From the NCBI GenBank assembly GCA_964536015.1, contig CAZHVS010000006.1:1-64000 (forward strand): 64,000 nt of DNA. The letters run 5' to 3'. A model generated the notes under the pieces. The model was not told the DNA's origin and made no database searches. It saw only the letters and a list, made by a program, of their open reading frames with translations. The stretch comes from CAZHVS01 sp964536015 (GTDB taxonomy: Bacteria; Bacteroidota; Ignavibacteria; Ignavibacteriales; Ignavibacteriaceae). The translations under genes were made by a program, and so were the position numbers. Below, piece by piece: positions 8,460 to 17,444 of the stretch (its first letter is position 1; every line of letters starts with the position of its first letter).

Positions 8460-9410
8460 TCATAATTTAAATATTTTGACCAGTTTAATTAAGATAGTTT
8501 TTACTAACAATTTCCAAGTTATATTTTTTTTATTTCTGGTTTGTATTAAAAACAAAAGTAATTTGAATAATCCGTAATCTTCTGCTGCAATTGTAAGTAA
8601 ATAAAATTTTTTTTCATCAAACACATCCTCTGCCATTACTGCAATTTGACGCAAAACTTCAATTTCATAATCGTTTTTGGGGTGATAAGAATCTACAAAT
8701 TCTGACAGCCAAATTGAATACTTATTAATAGCCAAAATTCTTTCAGTTACACTCCCTTTTCTAGAAATGTTTAAGCCAGATATTCTCCATCTGCATAAAG
8801 GTTGAGACACATATGCTACTCCATTTGTCAACGCCACTTTATACCAAGTTATATAATCAGAACCCCAAGCTAATGGTAAATTATAAAATCCTCCCAACAT
8901 TTTTAATGTACTGGTTCTAGCCATAAAGTCGGGGACAAATTGCATTCTATAACCAGAAATAGAATGCCAGATAAAATCCAATCCTGATTCAAATTCGGGA
9001 CAAAGTGGCGAAAAAGTAATAATTTCATCGTTTTCATTAATTTTTATAACACGAGTATGAAAAAGGTTAACAGAAGGATATTTGTTTGTTAATTTTATTA
9101 ATTCCTCAATGAATTTTGGTTCATAAAAATCATCATCCGAAAATAAAATAAAAAATTCACCTACAGAATATTCAAGACATTGATTCCAAACTGTCACTAG
9201 ACTTTTTTCACCTATATTAACATCATTCTTAAAATATCGAATACGTGGATCCATATATTTTTCAATTATTGAATCAACATCTTCCGGTGAGTTATCATTA
9301 AGTATTATTAATTCAAAATTCAAATAACTCTGTTTTAAAACACTTTGGAGCGCTGATTCAAGAAATTTTATTTTATAGACTGGCAATGCTACTGAAATAA
9401 ATGGTTTCAT
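8460..9410 (-). CDS. Glycosyltransferase family 2 (GT-A)
   Basis: An inverting GT-A transferase of 316 residues. The frame can be opened two codons earlier by TTG, but ATG at 9410 is preferred. N-terminal motifs are PFISVALPVYK, SVLKQSYLNFELIILNDNSPED and the metal-binding DxD-like FILFSDDDFYEP (about 100). The C-terminal 100 residues include a WRISGLNISRKGS segment that may form the acceptor lid. It is one of only two GT2 proteins in the window, the other being at 55973. Substrate unknown. Confidence 0.87.
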   Translation of the reverse strand: MKPFISVALPVYKIKFLESALQSVLKQSYLNFELIILNDNSPEDVDSIIEKYMDPRIRYFKNDVNIGEKSLVTVWNQCLEYSVGEFFILFSDDDFYEPKFIEELIKLTNKYPSVNLFHTRVIKINENDEIITFSPLCPEFESGLDFIWHSISGYRMQFVPDFMARTSTLKMLGGFYNLPLAWGSDYITWYKVALTNGVAYVSQPLCRWRISGLNISRKGSVTERILAINKYSIWLSEFVDSYHPKNDYEIEVLRQIAVMAEDVFDEKKFYLLTIAAEDYGLFKLLLFLIQTRNKKNITWKLLVKTILIKLVKIFKL

Positions 9411-9419
9411 CTGCAAGAA

Positions 9420-10610
9420 TTAATTAAATTTATATAATTCAGATAAATAATCCTTGTATTTTTCAAAAGAAAAATTTTTATGTACATAGGATCTTGCATT
9501 TTCTGAAAGCTTTTTCTTCAACTCCGTACTATTGATTACTTCTATTACTGCTTCAGCTATCTCAATTGGATCGAAATCAACTAAAATTCCAGTTTCTTCA
9601 GTAACTAATCTTCTGGTTTCCCCAATATCTGTAGCGATTATAACACAACCCGAAGCCATTGCTTCTATTAAAGCCTGACTTGGGTAATTGTTTCCTTTCT
9701 GTAATGATAGATATATGGAAGATAAAGCAAGTATCTTTTCAACTTGTGGTTCGTAATAAAATATTACTTTATCTTGCAGATCATTTTTGATTATATAATT
9801 TCTAATTTTATTATTTAATGAACCCTTACCTAAAAGATAAAATGTGAAATTTATCCCTTTATCATGAAGAATTTTCATCGCTTGTAAAGCAAGCATCGGA
9901 TTTTTTATTTCCTCCATCCGCCCTGAAAATGTAATTATATTACCTTTTTTTTCAGAATAACGAACTTTTTCCAAATCAATAAAACTTGAAGATGGTACAA
10001 ATACTTTTGAGGGAGATAAAATCATTCCTCTTTCTTTAAGTACATTATAGATCATCGGTGATAATAAATCTATTTTATTTGCGAATTTAAATACCGTTTT
10101 TAAACCTAAATTTGATATATACTTAAAAGGATAGCCATTTTTTACTTCATAATCGTAATACGAAAAAATTATTTTTTTACCTATTAAACGCAAAAATACA
10201 CTAATAATTCCTCCAAAGTGAATTGCATTAATTACTTGAATTTTATTTAAATTCGCCCATTTCCATGTTGAATAAGAATATTTTAAAATAAAAAGAAGTT
10301 CTTTTAAGAACATCTTTATTTTGACTGGTAAAAAACGCTTTAATATATCAGATATTTTTAACTTTGATTTGACTGCTTTACTTTTTAAACCTCTTTCTGA
10401 ATTACTTGATGGTGCAGGAACATTACTTAAAATGCTTGTAACTCTGATTTTAGACAAATCATTAAATTGAATATTTGCTAATTCAATAATTGATGGATTG
10501 GCTAATATAAATATATCGTGCTCTGGTGCTAATCCCTTTGCAATATTAATGAATCTTTTCTCGGCTCCCCCTAGTTCACCAAGATTAAGCAAAACAAAAC
10601 CAATCCTCAT
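9420..10610 (-). CDS. Glycosyltransferase family 4
   Basis: A 396-residue GT-B enzyme starting MRIGFVLLNLGELGGAEKRF, with the classic GGAE loop near residue 15. The donor domain shows FSGRMEEIKNPMLALQAM, LGKGSLNNKI and YPSQALIEAMASGCVIIATDIGETRRLV, close to the GT4 consensus. A basic stretch near 80-100 (SKAVKSKLKISDILKRFLPVKIK) might bind the membrane surface. The ATG start overlaps the end of the upstream wzy-like gene by 4 bp (ATGA-type coupling). Confidence 0.87.
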   Translation of the reverse strand: MRIGFVLLNLGELGGAEKRFINIAKGLAPEHDIFILANPSIIELANIQFNDLSKIRVTSILSNVPAPSSNSERGLKSKAVKSKLKISDILKRFLPVKIKMFLKELLFILKYSYSTWKWANLNKIQVINAIHFGGIISVFLRLIGKKIIFSYYDYEVKNGYPFKYISNLGLKTVFKFANKIDLLSPMIYNVLKERGMILSPSKVFVPSSSFIDLEKVRYSEKKGNIITFSGRMEEIKNPMLALQAMKILHDKGINFTFYLLGKGSLNNKIRNYIIKNDLQDKVIFYYEPQVEKILALSSIYLSLQKGNNYPSQALIEAMASGCVIIATDIGETRRLVTEETGILVDFDPIEIAEAVIEVINSTELKKKLSENARSYVHKNFSFEKYKDYLSELYKFN

Positions 10611-12070
10611 CTATTCTGATAATATTTTTGTGAGCGATTAAAACTAACGACAAAAAATGCGAGATAAACACCCCAAAGATACATACCTTCAAACATCATT
10701 CCTCCAAAAATATTCCCTGAGAATGTCCAAAAGAATAATAATTGCGATAAAACGAATGATGCTAGTGCAGAAATATATATTTTTTCAATAGTAATTACAG
10801 TCAAATTCTGAATGTACTGCTGCTTAATGATCAAATATGTCATTTTTAACACTTTAAAGTAAGGTAAAAGAAGAATAACCGTTCCAATAAAGCCAAATAG
10901 AACAAGTAAGCCAAGTAATCCATTATCTACAATTGCCGCCTGATAAAGTTGAAGTTGTCCCTTCATAACCGTATCTAGAACTCCATTGCCTATAAAAGGG
11001 CTTTTTAAAAATAACTCAAACAAAAAAGGATGTGATAAAATCCTCACAGCCCAGGTCCCTTCCACGAAGCGCATTTCAATAGTCCCAGAGTAAACAAGGT
11101 TTTCAATATAATTTATAATTCCAATTAAATTAATTTCTATATCAATAATTAGTAATAAAATTGCAAAAGTGATAAGATAAAATAATCTCGATTTTATTTT
11201 TAATTTACTATTCCATCCCAGAAGTATAATAAAAAAAAACGTAGAAAATGCCATTTTACCCAAAGCAGTTCTACCTGATGCAAGAATAATTACAAGACCT
11301 ATTAAAAAGAAAAGTAAAAGCCCTATATATCTTTTTCTACCCTTTGATAAAAATAACCCCAACCCTATAAACTGAAAAAGTTGCAGATACCCCCAACCTG
11401 GAATTATAAAAGTAAAGTTATAATATCCTTTCGTATAAAAATCATACCCTTCTATTATTTGTTTAGAAATTCTTAACTGTGGGAAAAAATATTGAATCAA
11501 AATCAATAACGTTATGAAAAGTGAAACATTCGCCAAAAAAAATATCGCTTTCGAATAATTATCATATTTGGAAATAACAATATAAACCGGTATAATTGAT
11601 AACCAAAATGCTAAAAAGCGATAGTACAATAGAGACTTAAAAAGTTCGTGCATATTTCCCTTAAAAGAGATAATGTGCGTTATAATTGAATAAAATAAAG
11701 TAAACAATAACAAGTATAGAATGAATTTTTTCAGGTCTTTATCTAAAATCTCTTTTCTTTTATTAAATATTACCGGGATAAATGTCGCCATGAACATTAC
11801 ATCCTGAAATTTAAATACACCCGGCATATACACAGAATTAGTGTCGAATAAAACTCCCATATTACAACCTAGTGTTATAATAATTATAATACCTTCAACC
11901 GGATTATTATAGGTATAAAATATAATTAGTAATAATAATAGCGGTAGGAAAAAGACACTTTGAATTACATCAGAATTATAAAAATTAATTAAAAACAAAG
12001 TAAAAATTACAAATAATAACGGGAGTTGATTTTTTTCTTTTAATACATTATTAAATAAATCATTATTCAT
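10607..12070 (-). CDS. O-antigen polymerase/ligase family membrane protein (Wzy-like), first
   Basis: A polytopic membrane protein of 487 residues. The ATG at 12070 is preferred over a TTG one codon earlier. I see about 11-12 hydrophobic segments, for example LLFVIFTLFLINF, VFFLPLLLLLIIFY, FTFIIPGWGYLQLFQFIGLGLFL, LLLFFLIGLVIILASGRTAL and LLGLLVLFGFIGTVILL. The ASGRTALGK stretch and the long loop with WAVRILSHPFLFELFLKSPFIGNG match the Wzy_C/O-antigen ligase pattern. It would polymerise or ligate undecaprenyl-linked units at the periplasmic face. Polymerase versus ligase cannot be told from sequence. A second such protein is at 37765-39189. Confidence 0.82.
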   Translation of the reverse strand: MNNDLFNNVLKEKNQLPLLFVIFTLFLINFYNSDVIQSVFFLPLLLLLIIFYTYNNPVEGIIIIITLGCNMGVLFDTNSVYMPGVFKFQDVMFMATFIPVIFNKRKEILDKDLKKFILYLLLFTLFYSIITHIISFKGNMHELFKSLLYYRFLAFWLSIIPVYIVISKYDNYSKAIFFLANVSLFITLLILIQYFFPQLRISKQIIEGYDFYTKGYYNFTFIIPGWGYLQLFQFIGLGLFLSKGRKRYIGLLLFFLIGLVIILASGRTALGKMAFSTFFFIILLGWNSKLKIKSRLFYLITFAILLLIIDIEINLIGIINYIENLVYSGTIEMRFVEGTWAVRILSHPFLFELFLKSPFIGNGVLDTVMKGQLQLYQAAIVDNGLLGLLVLFGFIGTVILLLPYFKVLKMTYLIIKQQYIQNLTVITIEKIYISALASFVLSQLLFFWTFSGNIFGGMMFEGMYLWGVYLAFFVVSFNRSQKYYQNR

Positions 12071-12148
12071 CAAATTTCAATATTCTAATTATTTGTATTT
12101 TACAGTTATTGAAGATATAAGTTTTCATTAAAAATTCATGAAAACCAA

Positions 12149-12790
12149 TTAACAGTTTTGAACAAACCTTGCAGGTATTCCTATATATTTTCCACTATTC
12201 AGGCAGTTTTTTGCAACCAAGGCACCTGCACCAATAAAACATTTTTCTGTAACATTAATATTCTGAATAATCGTCGCTCCTGCCCCAATTATTGAAGAAT
12301 TACCAATTGAAACATTACCAGCTATTACAGAACCAGATGAAACGTGTGCAAAGTCACCAATCTTGCAATCATGTTCAATAATTGCTCCAGTGTTGATAAT
12401 TGAAAATTTACCAATTTTAACTCCAATATTTATATTCACAGAATCACAAATTATTGTTCCTTCACCTATCGAAACCCCTTCATTTACTAAAGAATTTTTC
12501 GAAATTATTTTTGGAAAAGTAAATCCTATATTTAATAACCATTTAATCAAGTTTTCTCGATAATCATCTATTCTAACATAACCTAACCCTATAACTGCAA
12601 ATTTAATATCTTTTTTATCTTTGATAATTTCCAATTCTTTATCTACCCCCAAATATTTCACACCATAAATCTCACCATAATCAACTTTATCTGTATAACC
12701 TGCGATTTCAAAATGGCCATTCTTCTTTATGATGTTTATAATCACACGAGCATGCCCCCCCCCACCTATAATGACAATTTTATGTTTCAT
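12149..12790 (-). CDS. NeuD/PglD-type sugar O/N-acyltransferase
   Basis: A 213-residue acetyltransferase of the NeuD/PglD family. The N-terminal Rossmann-like part starts MKHKIVIIGGGGHARVIINI, the family hallmark (GGGGHA, 9-14). The C-terminal left-handed beta-helix has turns such as IGEGTIICDSVNINIGVKIG, an HDCKIGDFAHVSSGSVIAG segment holding the conserved His, and IGIPAR near the end. It sits 4 bp inside the LegC-type aminotransferase gene that precedes it. In legionaminic, bacillosamine and related pathways a PglD-type enzyme acetylates the 4-amino group installed by that aminotransferase, so the pair probably acts in sequence on a UDP-2,4,6-trideoxy sugar. Confidence 0.87.
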   Translation of the reverse strand: MKHKIVIIGGGGHARVIINIIKKNGHFEIAGYTDKVDYGEIYGVKYLGVDKELEIIKDKKDIKFAVIGLGYVRIDDYRENLIKWLLNIGFTFPKIISKNSLVNEGVSIGEGTIICDSVNINIGVKIGKFSIINTGAIIEHDCKIGDFAHVSSGSVIAGNVSIGNSSIIGAGATIIQNINVTEKCFIGAGALVAKNCLNSGKYIGIPARFVQNC

Positions 12791-13935
12791 TTTATCCTGT
12801 AACTACTTGGTAAATTCACTAATCCTTTACATAACATTTCGGAATTACTTATATCCCCACATTGATAATTTTTATACATATCAAGTTGATTAATAAGCCT
12901 CCAAACTGGTCTTGTATTAATTCCATTTCTATTTGTTATTTCCAGAAAATTGGTCCTTTCTGAATAATCCTTAAAAAGGATGGTATTTAACCAAAAATTT
13001 GGTTTCGAATTTTTTGGTGCATCAATGTACTTTATTTCAAAATTATCAAAGAATTTTTTGTACTTTTTCGAAGTTTCTCTTTTATTAGCCAAATATTTAT
13101 TAATAACTTCCATTTGAGACACACCAATAGCAGCATTAATATTCGGAAGACGGTAATTAAATGCTATTTGATCATGTGTAAATTCGTATCTATGTTTAAT
13201 TTTGGCTGTTGTGGTAAGGTGTTTTGCCTTTTCTGCAATTTCTTTATCATTTGTAAGAATCATTCCACCACCACCAGTAGTAATTATTTTGTTTCCATTA
13301 TAACTTAAAATTCCTGCTTTTCCAAAAGTTCCTACATGCTGATTTGTATAGAACGAACCTAACGCTTCAGCTGCATCTTCAATAACTGGAATATTATATT
13401 TAATTGCAACTTCAATTATTTCATCAATTTTACAAGGAAATCCAAACGTATGCATTGGAACAATAGCAGCTATTCTATTTTTGGTTGTTTTATTAATTAT
13501 GCCTCCTCTTTTGCTATCGTATCGGGTGTTCTTTATTAACCAACATTCAAGTTTTTCAGGTGACATGCCCAATGTATCAATATCCACATCAATAAACACC
13601 GGGGTTGCCCAATTATGAACAATTGCATTTGCAGTTGCAACAAAAGTCAAAGGTTGAGTAAGAACTTCATCAGTTGCCTTCACTCCACAAATTTTCAAAG
13701 CTACCTGTAAAGCTGTGGTTCCATTAACAGTTGCGATAGCGTACTTTGCTCTTGTAAATTTAGAAGTCTCCAATTCGAATTTTTCAACGAATTCTCCAAC
13801 ATATGATACCATTGTTGAATCTATACAATATTGTAAGTACTTCTTCTCTTTGCTTAAAAATACCGGTGCATGTAACGGTATGGGATTTTGCCCTGGATAT
13901 AATGACTTAATAAATTCAATAATTTTTTCAAACAT
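12787..13935 (-). CDS. LegC-family PLP-dependent sugar aminotransferase
   Basis: A DegT/DnrJ/EryC1 aminotransferase, 382 residues from the ATG at 13935. The frame can be extended four codons to a TTG at 13947, but MFEKIIEFIKSLYPGQ is the normal family start. The LegC signature PIPLHAPVF (19-27) then YCIDSTMVSYVGEFV is clear. The PLP lysine is Lys216 in SYNGNKIITTGGGG, and VIEDAAEALG (184-193) binds the cofactor ring. It would transfer an amino group to C4 of a UDP-4-keto-6-deoxy sugar. The next gene is its likely acetyltransferase partner. No 4,6-dehydratase or NeuB-type synthase is visible in this window, so the final sugar is uncertain. Confidence 0.87.
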   Translation of the reverse strand: MFEKIIEFIKSLYPGQNPIPLHAPVFLSKEKKYLQYCIDSTMVSYVGEFVEKFELETSKFTRAKYAIATVNGTTALQVALKICGVKATDEVLTQPLTFVATANAIVHNWATPVFIDVDIDTLGMSPEKLECWLIKNTRYDSKRGGIINKTTKNRIAAIVPMHTFGFPCKIDEIIEVAIKYNIPVIEDAAEALGSFYTNQHVGTFGKAGILSYNGNKIITTGGGGMILTNDKEIAEKAKHLTTTAKIKHRYEFTHDQIAFNYRLPNINAAIGVSQMEVINKYLANKRETSKKYKKFFDNFEIKYIDAPKNSKPNFWLNTILFKDYSERTNFLEITNRNGINTRPVWRLINQLDMYKNYQCGDISNSEMLCKGLVNLPSSYRIK

Positions 13936-13995
13936 CTGCACAACCAAAATTTATTCTTAGGTTAGAATGACTCTAAAACTTTTAAGGTTATATTA

Positions 13996-14109
13996 TTATA
14001 TTAAACGGAATAATAGTTTTTTTGTTTTTGACCCAAAAGAGTCTTTATAATTTATAAAAAAATAATATTCAATATCAAAATGATCGAGGTTAATTAGATT
14101 TTTCCCCAC
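13996..14109 (-). pseudogene. Possible C-terminal gene remnant between glycosyltransferase and LegC genes
   Basis: A 37-codon frame opens at GTG 14109, overlaps the end of the upstream glycosyltransferase by 20 bp and runs to TAA at 13996-13998. It encodes INLDHFDIEYYFFINYKDS followed by GSKTKKLLFRLI. The aromatic/basic composition looks like the true C-terminus of a sugar-modifying enzyme (methyltransferase or transferase) rather than random AT-rich DNA. It may be what is left of a deleted gene, consistent with the 140-bp gap here in an otherwise closely packed operon. Family not identified. Confidence 0.25.
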
Positions 14110-15370
14110 TTTTCAAATAAAAAGATTCCAGAATTAAATTAAGAGTATGCCTCCATCTTAAATTTGATGTCTCTTTGCTGAAAAGATTATATGCGATTTC
14201 TCTGTTTAAAATATTAATTTTCAGTTTATCGTTGATTAATTCATTTAATAATTTGTACCATATTTCATACTCTTTAGTTGGTAAAATTAAACCAGCAGAA
14301 TTTTGTCTTAAAATTTCAGCTACTATTCCAGAGTCTGTTGTTATTACAGGTCTTTCCATTAATAGCGCAAAAATGGCAGAACCTGCTCCTGCACTTTGAA
14401 CAGCAGTTGACATAAAATAATCACAGCATATATAATATTTTTTCAATTCCTCATCTTCCAGAAAACCAGTGAAACGAACTAAGTTTTCTATTTGATATTC
14501 CCGAATTTTTTTATAAAGGATCGACATATAAGATTCTTCACCATAATAAGTAAAAATACAAATGAAATTTTTATTTTTAATTCTAGAAATTACATCTAAT
14601 ACCTTATCAATTTGATATTCTTGGTTAATGCGTGATGAAAATAAAATAATTTTTTTTTTAGGATCCAGATTTAGCTCATTAAATAACTCATCTGTTCTTT
14701 TACTCGGTTTCCAGTAATCGGAATCAAAACCAAATTGATTGAAAAATACATTGCACTTATATCTGTTTTTTATTTCGATTAGCTTGTCATAATGCCCAAT
14801 TGATAAATTATTAATATTTTTTATTACTTTTTCATTTTGAAATTTATAAATATATCCGTTAATCGTTTTTATTGGATTAAATGATAAATTAATATCAAAC
14901 AATAACTGACTACTATTTGTAAAATGAGCTCCTAAAAAAGGTACTTGGTTTTTAAATTTTTTAGGAATTATTTTGCAAAATGCTGTACCGGTTGGTTTTA
15001 ACATGATAAGTATTTTTTTTTTATTTATTAGATTATTCTGTATTTCATCTTCCATCAAAGGGCTATAAATTTCCTTCGCTTTCCTCAATCCCCTCCAAAT
15101 TTTAATATATTCAGCAGGGAATAATTTATATATCAAACCATTTTGAAATACAAATTCTTTTATCACATCTACATTTTCATCCGGTCTCCACAATTCGAAT
15201 TGTATTTGATATCCAGCATTAATCATTTCATTTATTAATCTATGTGACCAATTTCCTTCCCAAATTCCACTCCATGTACCATTAGAATTGCTCCACTTAA
15301 TAACTGGACTTTCATCTTTTAATAAACTATAATCAGCTGAAAAATGAACTATATTGATTATTTTGAACAC
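14090..15370 (-). CDS. Glycosyltransferase family 4
   Basis: A 426-residue GT-B protein opened by GTG (no better start lies upstream). The N-terminal domain contains SNSNGTWSGIWEGNWSHRL and a LWRPDEN stretch, not typical of the commonest GT4 groups. The donor domain is standard: KKIILFSSRINQEYQIDKVL, FTGFLEDEELKKYYICCDYF and AGSAIFALLMERPVITTDSGIVAEIL. It follows a methyltransferase gene by 33 bp. The sugar transferred is unknown. Confidence 0.83.
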   Translation of the reverse strand: MFKIINIVHFSADYSLLKDESPVIKWSNSNGTWSGIWEGNWSHRLINEMINAGYQIQFELWRPDENVDVIKEFVFQNGLIYKLFPAEYIKIWRGLRKAKEIYSPLMEDEIQNNLINKKKILIMLKPTGTAFCKIIPKKFKNQVPFLGAHFTNSSQLLFDINLSFNPIKTINGYIYKFQNEKVIKNINNLSIGHYDKLIEIKNRYKCNVFFNQFGFDSDYWKPSKRTDELFNELNLDPKKKIILFSSRINQEYQIDKVLDVISRIKNKNFICIFTYYGEESYMSILYKKIREYQIENLVRFTGFLEDEELKKYYICCDYFMSTAVQSAGAGSAIFALLMERPVITTDSGIVAEILRQNSAGLILPTKEYEIWYKLLNELINDKLKINILNREIAYNLFSKETSNLRWRHTLNLILESFYLKSGEKSN

Positions 15371-15403
15371 TGTTTTCTAACAATAATTGTCATGGAATTT
15401 CAA

Positions 15404-16225
15404 TCACATTATTCTTTCATAGAGAGCAAAAAGCCATCTTTTTTTTAAATAATTTTTAGTAAATAATTTCCTAACCATAATTTCACTCACCTTTTGATAA
15501 AAACTTTTTTGCTTTTGGCTATCCCCAAAACTATCACTTATTTTTGAAATCAATGTATAATTCATACCACACTGTGGACAGATTCCAATTTTGGCATTTT
15601 TTTTCTGATTATAATGTAAAAACAATTTAGCTAAAGGTAAATACTCAGTTTTTATTTTTTCATATCCAATTTCTCTAATCCAAATATTCCTAAATTTTGA
15701 AAATAATCCTTTTAATGATGATTTATTAAAACTTCTCATATGATAATCAGGGTTAAACCAACAAAAACAAACATTACACATTCTTATATCTAGTTCTAGA
15801 TCATCTTCGTTTGGAACTGAAACAAGGATGTATTTTTTTGAAATTCTTTGAATTTCATTCAAACCAATTTGAAAATCACTCGTTGTCAAGTGTTCTAAAA
15901 CTTCAGAAGCAATAACACAGTCAAAACTATTATCTAAAAATTCAAGGTTATTAATATTTTGCTTATATTTCTCGACTTTGACAAATTTAAGCGCATACTC
16001 ACTTAAATCCACACCCACAACCCTTGTCAAATTGCCTTTCTTTTCTGCCAAAGTGTTTATTATAACTCCATTACCACATCCCACCTCTATAACCGTACTT
16101 ACATCCAGAGGCAAAGCATCAATAAAATGTTTTACCCTCTCTTTTTCTTCCGAAATATCTAATAAATTTACATCCCAAAATTCTGGTGTTTCGTAATATT
16201 CATTATGACTATTATTTAATGACAA
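15404..16225 (-). CDS. Class I SAM-dependent methyltransferase with C-terminal Cys pair
   Basis: A 273-residue methyltransferase. Motif I is VIEVGCGNG (45-53), motif II is VVGVDLS, and FDCVIASEVLEHL marks the UbiE-like post-I region. The start is TTG (SLNNSHNEYYETPEFW), acceptable but not certain. Cysteines in MCNVCFCWF and CPQCG (about 213) could form a small metal site. It would methylate a sugar or glycan terminus. It lies between the second WbpG paralogue and a GT4 gene. Confidence 0.82.
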   Translation of the reverse strand: MSLNNSHNEYYETPEFWDVNLLDISEEKERVKHFIDALPLDVSTVIEVGCGNGVIINTLAEKKGNLTRVVGVDLSEYALKFVKVEKYKQNINNLEFLDNSFDCVIASEVLEHLTTSDFQIGLNEIQRISKKYILVSVPNEDDLELDIRMCNVCFCWFNPDYHMRSFNKSSLKGLFSKFRNIWIREIGYEKIKTEYLPLAKLFLHYNQKKNAKIGICPQCGMNYTLISKISDSFGDSQKQKSFYQKVSEIMVRKLFTKNYLKKRWLFALYERIM

Positions 16226-16261
16226 CTTTTTCCTTACAACTAATAAATATTTATTCTTGTT

Positions 16262-17440
16262 TTATTTTTTAAAATATCGCTTTATTATTTTTAATATCAA
16301 TCGAAAAATATTGTATTTATAAAAAATCATTTCTTCTATTTTTTCAATTGTTAATTTCTTTTGAGGACGGTAATCTGAGTATCTCTTAGCTGAAAGGTTA
16401 ATTATATCATCAAATTCTTGTTTGGTTATTCCAAATTTTTTAATTACAAATTCTAAATGCTCTTGCAGTAAATCTTTACTATATAATGCATTTTTTATCT
16501 GCTCTAATGCATCATTTCGTGAAATTTGTCCGGAATTAATAAGTGTCGATAAATGAGCTCTTCTTTTATCAAAACCGAATTTTCGTGGTAATATATAAGC
16601 TTGAAAAAATCTTGTGTAAAGTGATTCATAATGCTTACCACCATAATCCTGCCAATTTAGTTCTTTTATAAGAGTCTGTTTGGCTTCTAATTTATTATAT
16701 TTAATATAGTTTAGAATACTAACTGTTACTTGTTTTTTTATACGTTTGTAGTAAAATAAATTCCAAAATGAATAATGTGGATATTTTTTTAATTTTTTAT
16801 TACCATAAAGTTTATTAACAAGTTTTATGTACCCCCAGTCAGAGTACCCTTGTGACCAAGCTTTTGGCATAATCGTTTCACTTGCAAAATTTACACCATC
16901 AATAATATATTTTATTTTTTTTTGTGCAGCAATTTTCCTCAATACGGCATAAATAGCATGATCAGTTGGAATTTCTGAATCGGGTGTAGATGCTTTTAAG
17001 AATGCAAGTTGAAGATTTTTAAATTCCTCCCAATCAATAACATAAGTATATAGCTCAATATTAAGAATTTTTAAAGTTTTATTTATGTTTGATACTGCAA
17101 TTTCAGTATCCCAACCATTATCAAGATGCACAGCAAGGGGTCGCAACCCCAACTTCTTAACCAGGTAAGCCACATATGTGCTGTCTATTCCTCCACTGAC
17201 ACCTATTATACAATCATATTTTTTATTTTGCCCTTCTTTTTTGATTGAAAATATTACTTTTTCTAACTTCTCCTTTAAAACATTTTCTGGTTCAGAATAA
17301 ATTTTTGCTTTTTTCGCCATAAGATGGCAATAACAACAAATACCTTCTGAATCGAAGTAAATATCTGGATCAGTAGTATCCATAATACATTGCTTGCATA
17401 TTTGATATGGTCTTAATTCATTTCCTAGCTTTTTTTGCAT
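16262..17440 (-). CDS. N-acetyl sugar amidotransferase (WbpG-like), second paralogue
   Basis: A 392-residue homologue of the genes at 2653 and 63035. CKQC (15-18) and CCYC (35-38) form the N-terminal cysteine pairs; SGGIDS (82-87) is the PP-loop. The body shares HLDNGWDTEIAVSNI, a STPDSEIPTDHAI region and a C-terminal domain ISRNDALEQIKNALYSKD. There is no HisF or HisH homologue beside it, so its ammonia source is unclear. It directly follows the flippase gene (5-base gap). Whether it modifies a different sugar from the first paralogue is not decidable here. Confidence 0.86.
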   Translation of the reverse strand: MQKKLGNELRPYQICKQCIMDTTDPDIYFDSEGICCYCHLMAKKAKIYSEPENVLKEKLEKVIFSIKKEGQNKKYDCIIGVSGGIDSTYVAYLVKKLGLRPLAVHLDNGWDTEIAVSNINKTLKILNIELYTYVIDWEEFKNLQLAFLKASTPDSEIPTDHAIYAVLRKIAAQKKIKYIIDGVNFASETIMPKAWSQGYSDWGYIKLVNKLYGNKKLKKYPHYSFWNLFYYKRIKKQVTVSILNYIKYNKLEAKQTLIKELNWQDYGGKHYESLYTRFFQAYILPRKFGFDKRRAHLSTLINSGQISRNDALEQIKNALYSKDLLQEHLEFVIKKFGITKQEFDDIINLSAKRYSDYRPQKKLTIEKIEEMIFYKYNIFRLILKIIKRYFKK

Positions 17441-17444
17441 TGTT

